This document shows positions 6,272 through 10,560 of a stretch of 10,560 bases of DNA, one piece after another. The translations under genes were made by a program, and so were the position numbers. The stretch comes from CAYLZO01 sp964387775 (GTDB lineage: Bacteria > Chloroflexota > Anaerolineae > JAAYZQ01): the NCBI GenBank assembly GCA_964387775.1, contig CAYLZO010000195.1:1-10560 (forward strand), read 5' to 3'. The notes under the pieces were generated by a model, which was not told where the DNA came from, made no database searches, and saw only the letters and a program-made list of their open reading frames with translations. The stretch's first letter is position 1. The number at the start of each line of letters is the position of its first letter.

Positions 6272-9200
6272 GTGACCGATATTTGGGACGACGGGGGGCA
6301 GATCTGGTACCAGGTGCACAACGTTGGGTCGGACACCGCCCCGGCAGGCTACCACGTTTCCCTGAACATCGACGGCACGCCAGGCGGCACGGACACGGTC
6401 CTGGCTGACCTGGCCCCGGGCGAGCGCTACAACGACAGGATCACCACCTGGAGTTGCAGTGGAAACAGCGATGACTTGCGCGTCACTGCCGACTCTGGCA
6501 GGATCATTGACGAGTTGGACGAGACAAACAACCTGCGCCGCGAGGTCTGGAATTGCGATACAACGGCCCCACAGATCACATCGGGGCCGGGCACACCGGT
6601 AGTGGGGACCGACTCGGTAGCCATCCGCTGGATGACCAATGAGAGCAGTGATAGCCGCGTCTACTATGGCCAGCAGACGGGCGGCTATGCCGACAGCGAG
6701 TACGACGCGTCGAGCGTGACCGCCCACCAGGTCACCCTGACCGGCCTCAGCCCGGCTACCGTGTACCACTATCGGGTCGAATCGACCGACCCCAGCGGCA
6801 ACACCGCTGCCAGCGATGAATACTTTTTCGAGACCGCCGCCCTGCCCTCCGCGCCCCTGACCGGGACGGTCACCTTCGCCCGCAACAGTGGCGCCTATCC
6901 CGCCTACGACGTCATTGTAACCATCAGCGAGACTACCACCCTGGACCAGGCCCACGGAGCCCCGCCCGCAGCAAAGGTTGACTTTTACCTGGACGATATG
7001 GAACTTGGCAGCGCCTACACTCCGATGCGAAAGACTGTCGACACAGGCTATAGATTCACGCTATCCCCGGCCAAGCTGGGCTACAGCCGGGACGATTGGT
7101 TTGTTGACCTCGGAGAGCCGCCGCACGAGGTGGAGGTTCAGGTATGGAACACTGTGGGCATCAACACCGCATTGGTGGCTCCCTTTGGCCCCATAGTAGA
7201 GCTGCCGCCCGTCGACGCGACGCTCACCAAGCCCTACAACAACTGCGTCTTTTACACGGACGAGAGCGGCGTGCTGCCGCCCGGCAAGATCGTCCAGCTC
7301 GCCGCCGTGGCAATGCAGTACGAGTGGGAGTGCGAGTGGGGTTCCGGTCGCACCGATCCCTATGCCCAACGCCCCGAATACCAAGCCCCCAACTGCGGTG
7401 ACGTGGCTCAGCAGGTGGAGGAGGTCCGGTTCTACGTGGACGGCGCGCTCATCCACACCTTGAGCAGCCCTACAACCGAGTTCACCTACATCTACGATTG
7501 GGATGCCGGCGGCCTGCCGGTCGGCACGCACACGGCCGAAGCGGTGGCCGTCGTCAGCGGCGGCTGGGAGTATAACACCCAGGTGAACACGTTCACTGTG
7601 GTAGAGGATGACCCGATCCTCGACGTCAGCCGGGTCGTCACCCGGCAGGGCAACTACTTCAAGGTAGAACTGACGCTATCGGTGGACACGTGGGCCGACG
7701 ACGGTGTCTACCTCGACTATCTGAACGACTGGGCTCGCGAACTGATGCCGGCTCTCAAGACCACCACGAACTATGATGTCTCTTTCGAGTATCCGGTCTA
7801 CCTCGGCGCCGGTGAGCGGTCGGCCTACATTGCGGTCGATTTCAGTACCAGTTCCAGTGACCTTCTCTACCTGGCCCCAGGTAGCTCGCTCGTCGTCACC
7901 TATGACCTGGTACCCATTCTCTATGAGGATGGGCAGGCCGACCCCGTGATCGGCTCCGTCGACCTCAGGGTCTACTACACCCTCAATAACACTCCTGTCC
8001 ACACGGACTATACGCTCCCCTGGCAGTCCCCACCGTCCGTGCAGGACGCCCTCAATGCATCCGACTATATCCTGGTCACCAACCCCACCCGGCTGCACGA
8101 TCTGTACGCCGAGTACCAGGTCCACGACCTGTTGGGCACGATGGCCCACCTGGCTACGATCCGAAACGGCGTGCTGGGGTTCCTCGAGACCTATGTTGGG
8201 ACCTACGCCAACGCGGATTCGGACGATATCCTCCAGATTCTGACCCGGTCCGGCGGCTACTGGGCCGAGGCGCTCAATCCCGCCTTCAAGAACACCCTGG
8301 GCGGCTACATGCTGATCGTGGGCGAGACCGAAGTCGTCCCGGCCTGGGACTCCCATAACTTTGATGTCTGTTGGGACATTCCAGACGACCCCGGGTCCTG
8401 CCAGCTCGGCGACAACGATGTCTATCACCACGATCAATGGTACTCCGACAGGGGGGGGGACGGCAAGCCAGAGCTGATCGTCGGCCGCGTCATCGGCAAT
8501 TCGGCCTGGCAGTTGGAGCGGCCGCTGATCGTCAGCATCAGCGTTTTCGAGGGCGAGAGCGGCTTCGAGTACCAAGCGCCGGGCCGCGCCCTGCTGGTTA
8601 GCGGCAGGGGATCGGGTGTGTCCATCTTTGAGAACAACGTGGATGTCATTGATATGATCCTCGACAACAACAGCGGTGCGGACGACTGGGTCGTGGATGT
8701 TCTCAACTTACCAGACACTAACCCAGATGTGGCGCTGCAAAGCGCCATCGCTGATGGTATCAGCCTGCTCCATCTGACGGGGCATGGTAACTTCGACAGT
8801 TGGGGTGGGGGCGATTGGGCCTCTAGTGCACTCGCCACGTCCAACCCGCCTGACTTCTACCTCCACTCTCCCTTCGTCTTTGCCTCCGCGTGTCTGACCG
8901 GCGACTATGAGAAAGGCGACGACTATAACCTGGCCGAGTCTCTCTTTGATCAGGGGGTAGCCACCTACATCGGCGCGACCCAGGTTTCACCGACGGAGCG
9001 CAACAGCGAGATATCCATAGGGTTCTATGCAGACAACTGGGAGTGGGTGAATGGGGAAGCGCTCGGCCATGCCTTTGCCCAGATGGAGCGCGACTGGTAC
9101 AACGAGTGGGCCTACTATGACTGGTATCACTTCTGGGTCGTCGAGTACAATTTTTACGGCGATCCCAAGTTTGGGGCATCGGGACCGACGTCCATCGCCC

Positions 9201-10375
9201 TGGCCGCCCCGGCGGCAACGACTGCCCCCACGACCACGCTCCACATCCAGGTGCCAGACTATGTGATCAGCACCACGGTGGACGGCTTTGACCAGGTGGA
9301 TATCCCCGGCGGCAAGGTGCTCCTGGAAGAGGGGCTGCACCGCGTGCCTTATTGGTCCGTCTCTGTCGACTATGCCCCCGGCTACCGCGTCCAGGGCGTC
9401 GATCTGACCCTCCGCAGCGGCCAGGTCGTCACCACAGGCCTCATCTTGCCGACGACGGTGATCACCTACTATACTTCCGCGTCGTCCAGCGGCGGCACCA
9501 CACAAACGCTGTCTCTTACCGAGGACGACGACTGGTTCCCCCATCTGGACGATATCTACGATTGGCAGGTCAGCCTGAACCCTGATGGCAGCTCGCAACT
9601 GAACATCCAGCTCTTCCCCTTCCACTACCAGCCTGCGACAACCAACGCCGAGTGGTACGACGAATTCACCTTCGACATCGACGTGATCAGCACCACGGTG
9701 GGCATCGACGCCTTTATGCTCGACGGTACCAGATTCCTACCGGGTGACCCGGTCCCGGCCGACCTGTGGCTGGAAAACAGCGGCGATGCCGTGGACGCGA
9801 TCGTCGTTGCCACGGTGCGCGACCTGCTTAGCGGGGATACCGTCGATGGTCTCGACCTGCGCGCGCTCCACGACCTATCCGGCTCCTCCGCCTGCGGCCT
9901 GGAGTGGGACAGCAGCGGGTTCGCCCCGGGGCAATATCTGTTCTGGGTGGACCTGATGGATAGCGAGGGCAACTGGCTGGACAGCGCGAGCCAGATGTTC
10001 CGGCTCGGCATGGCATCCGCCGAGATCAGCAGCTTTGCCGCGACGCCCGATTTCTTCCGACCGGGAGAACCGATCGACATCTCGATGGTCATCAACAACA
10101 CCGGCTCTGTTCCTCTCTCTGGCGAGGCGATCATCCAGGTCCAGACCTCCGACGGCGTGACGACCACGGCGGTCTTTACCCATCCCGTGACCGACCTGGC
10201 ACTCGGCGCCCAAGTTGTTTTCAACGACGCCTGGGATACGACCAGCGCGGCGGAGGGGGATTATCGCGTGCTGGCCTATGTGAAATACGGATCCAGGACC
10301 AGCGAGGTCGAGACGGTCCACCTGACGACCCGGCGGCGTATCTACCTGCCGCTGGTCTTGCACTCCAACCCGTGA
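6272..10375 (+). CDS. Multidomain secreted C25 (gingipain-type) peptidase, C-terminal part of a split gene
   Basis: 1367 residues if translation began at GTG 6272, but no ribosome binding site is there. The frame actually continues from the gene at 5105 through the TAA at 6200. Domains by approximate residue in this piece: CARDB-like (1-95, ending ELDETNNL), fibronectin III (98-190, WMTNESSDSRVYYG and TVYHYRV), a beta region with several Cys that may form disulfides, Ig-like (380-445, VRFYVDGALIHTL), further beta structure, then a C25 peptidase domain (598-965). The probable catalytic His is 838 in LTGHGNF and the Cys is 874 in ASACLTG. Their spacing of 36 is close to that in gingipains (family knowledge). 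YGDPKFG closes the domain. Two more CARDB-like domains precede the end RRIYLPLVLHSNP. The role would be an extracellular or surface cysteine peptidase. As split, this half lacks a signal peptide and is probably not exported. A 9-G run lies at 8451-8459. Confidence 0.85.
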   Translation: MTDIWDDGGQIWYQVHNVGSDTAPAGYHVSLNIDGTPGGTDTVLADLAPGERYNDRITTWSCSGNSDDLRVTADSGRIIDELDETNNLRREVWNCDTTAPQITSGPGTPVVGTDSVAIRWMTNESSDSRVYYGQQTGGYADSEYDASSVTAHQVTLTGLSPATVYHYRVESTDPSGNTAASDEYFFETAALPSAPLTGTVTFARNSGAYPAYDVIVTISETTTLDQAHGAPPAAKVDFYLDDMELGSAYTPMRKTVDTGYRFTLSPAKLGYSRDDWFVDLGEPPHEVEVQVWNTVGINTALVAPFGPIVELPPVDATLTKPYNNCVFYTDESGVLPPGKIVQLAAVAMQYEWECEWGSGRTDPYAQRPEYQAPNCGDVAQQVEEVRFYVDGALIHTLSSPTTEFTYIYDWDAGGLPVGTHTAEAVAVVSGGWEYNTQVNTFTVVEDDPILDVSRVVTRQGNYFKVELTLSVDTWADDGVYLDYLNDWARELMPALKTTTNYDVSFEYPVYLGAGERSAYIAVDFSTSSSDLLYLAPGSSLVVTYDLVPILYEDGQADPVIGSVDLRVYYTLNNTPVHTDYTLPWQSPPSVQDALNASDYILVTNPTRLHDLYAEYQVHDLLGTMAHLATIRNGVLGFLETYVGTYANADSDDILQILTRSGGYWAEALNPAFKNTLGGYMLIVGETEVVPAWDSHNFDVCWDIPDDPGSCQLGDNDVYHHDQWYSDRGGDGKPELIVGRVIGNSAWQLERPLIVSISVFEGESGFEYQAPGRALLVSGRGSGVSIFENNVDVIDMILDNNSGADDWVVDVLNLPDTNPDVALQSAIADGISLLHLTGHGNFDSWGGGDWASSALATSNPPDFYLHSPFVFASACLTGDYEKGDDYNLAESLFDQGVATYIGATQVSPTERNSEISIGFYADNWEWVNGEALGHAFAQMERDWYNEWAYYDWYHFWVVEYNFYGDPKFGASGPTSIALAAPAATTAPTTTLHIQVPDYVISTTVDGFDQVDIPGGKVLLEEGLHRVPYWSVSVDYAPGYRVQGVDLTLRSGQVVTTGLILPTTVITYYTSASSSGGTTQTLSLTEDDDWFPHLDDIYDWQVSLNPDGSSQLNIQLFPFHYQPATTNAEWYDEFTFDIDVISTTVGIDAFMLDGTRFLPGDPVPADLWLENSGDAVDAIVVATVRDLLSGDTVDGLDLRALHDLSGSSACGLEWDSSGFAPGQYLFWVDLMDSEGNWLDSASQMFRLGMASAEISSFAATPDFFRPGEPIDISMVINNTGSVPLSGEAIIQVQTSDGVTTTAVFTHPVTDLALGAQVVFNDAWDTTSAAEGDYRVLAYVKYGSRTSEVETVHLTTRRRIYLPLVLHSNP
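9263..9281 (+). repeat. 19-nt direct repeat (second copy 9683-9701)
   Basis: GTGATCAGCACCACGGTGG occurs at 9263-9281 and again at 9683-9701, exactly 420 bp (140 codons) apart in the same frame, encoding VISTTV twice. The surrounding proteins differ, so this is a small duplicated patch or a local codon coincidence within the C-terminal beta region. Confidence 0.4.
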
Positions 10376-10424
10376 CCGGCGGTGGTTGACTTCCCTGACC
10401 GGTCTGCTGTGGTCAGATTGCCGG
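10376..10424 (+). terminator. Possible weak terminator hairpin
   Basis: Directly after the stop codon, CTGACC (10395-10400) can pair with GGTCAG (10411-10416). An outer CCGGC (10376-10380) can pair with GCCGG (10420-10424). There is no U-tract after it, so intrinsic termination is doubtful; it could instead protect the 3' end. Confidence 0.25.
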
Positions 10425-10560
10425 GGAAAACCTATCCGCGGTGAAAGGGGAATTTGTCAAAATCACCATGACCATGTGTTAGCCCGCCATTTTGTGCAGA
10501 GCGAAAAACAGGACCGCCATGGGTCTTTTGTGGAGGGCGCATGTAAGAGCTAGTCTGAAA
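10425..10560. other. Intergenic tail, no gene recognised
   Basis: No start codon with a ribosome binding site opens a lasting frame here. The only pattern is a loose direct repeat: CCGCCAT then TTTGTG at 10484-10496, and CCGCCAT, six bases, TTTGTG at 10514-10532. The window ends before any downstream gene is visible. Confidence 0.5.

Noticed and set aside
5153..6955. 600-codon open frame on the minus strand
   Set aside because: It lies antisense to the propeller and CARDB coding frame. The translation is Val/Gly/Arg-rich with no recognisable domain; it is a GC-bias shadow.
7676..8575. 299-codon minus-strand frame
   Set aside because: Mirror of the peptidase frame, with low-complexity Val/Gly content and no ribosome binding site. 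The plus strand has clear C25 motifs.
10541..10560. Bases GAGCTAGTCTGAAA at the right edge as a possible insertion-sequence end
   Set aside because: Only one end would be inside the window, no matching inverted copy was found, and no transposase is visible.

Overview
The window looks like accessory chromosomal DNA from a GC-rich bacterium, most likely a Chloroflexota (Anaerolineae-like) lineage. That placement is an inference. It rests on an AfsR-like BTAD/NB-ARC/TPR regulator, a small divergent ORF starting MTKRTGYFSYLLRIWQ, and a very large secreted multidomain protein ending in an IYLPLVL-type tail. I recall all three as common together in that phylum. No rRNA, tRNA, CRISPR array or intact insertion sequence was seen.

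Left part (1-1300): decayed material. A minus-strand gene (36-602) has an ideal ribosome binding site, a membrane segment, a very basic linker and the start of an IS1595-like zinc ribbon, then stops abruptly. It is followed on the plus strand by a broken toxin-antitoxin pair. The VapB/AbrB-like antitoxin frame (752-1072) is continuous except for one TGA at codon 24. The overlapping VapC-like PIN toxin (from 1069) keeps its N-terminal motif, loses its middle, and has a short possible C-terminal remnant that runs antisense into the end of the next gene.

Middle (1272-5104): a 1090-residue minus-strand regulator (start at 4544) with an OmpR/SARP-type DNA-binding domain, BTAD, an STAND-type NTPase and TPRs. 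It is divergent from a 79-residue small protein of unknown function (4786-5025). The divergent region holds a good -10 for the regulator. It also holds a promoter-like array for the small gene: two perfect TTTGACG heptamers 11 bp apart, ending 9 bp before TACAAT. This is the layout of SARP-activated promoters, so the regulator may control the small gene and whatever follows it.

Right part (5105-10375): one very long secreted protein gene split by a single in-frame TAA at 6200-6202. The N-terminal piece is a signal peptide plus a seven-repeat beta-propeller. The C-terminal piece carries CARDB, fibronectin-III and Ig-like domains, then a gingipain-type C25 cysteine peptidase domain with His and Cys in GHG and SACLTG contexts, more beta domains and the IYLPLVL tail. 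Together they read as a regulator, small protein and secreted peptidase module. The final 185 bases hold no gene that I can support.
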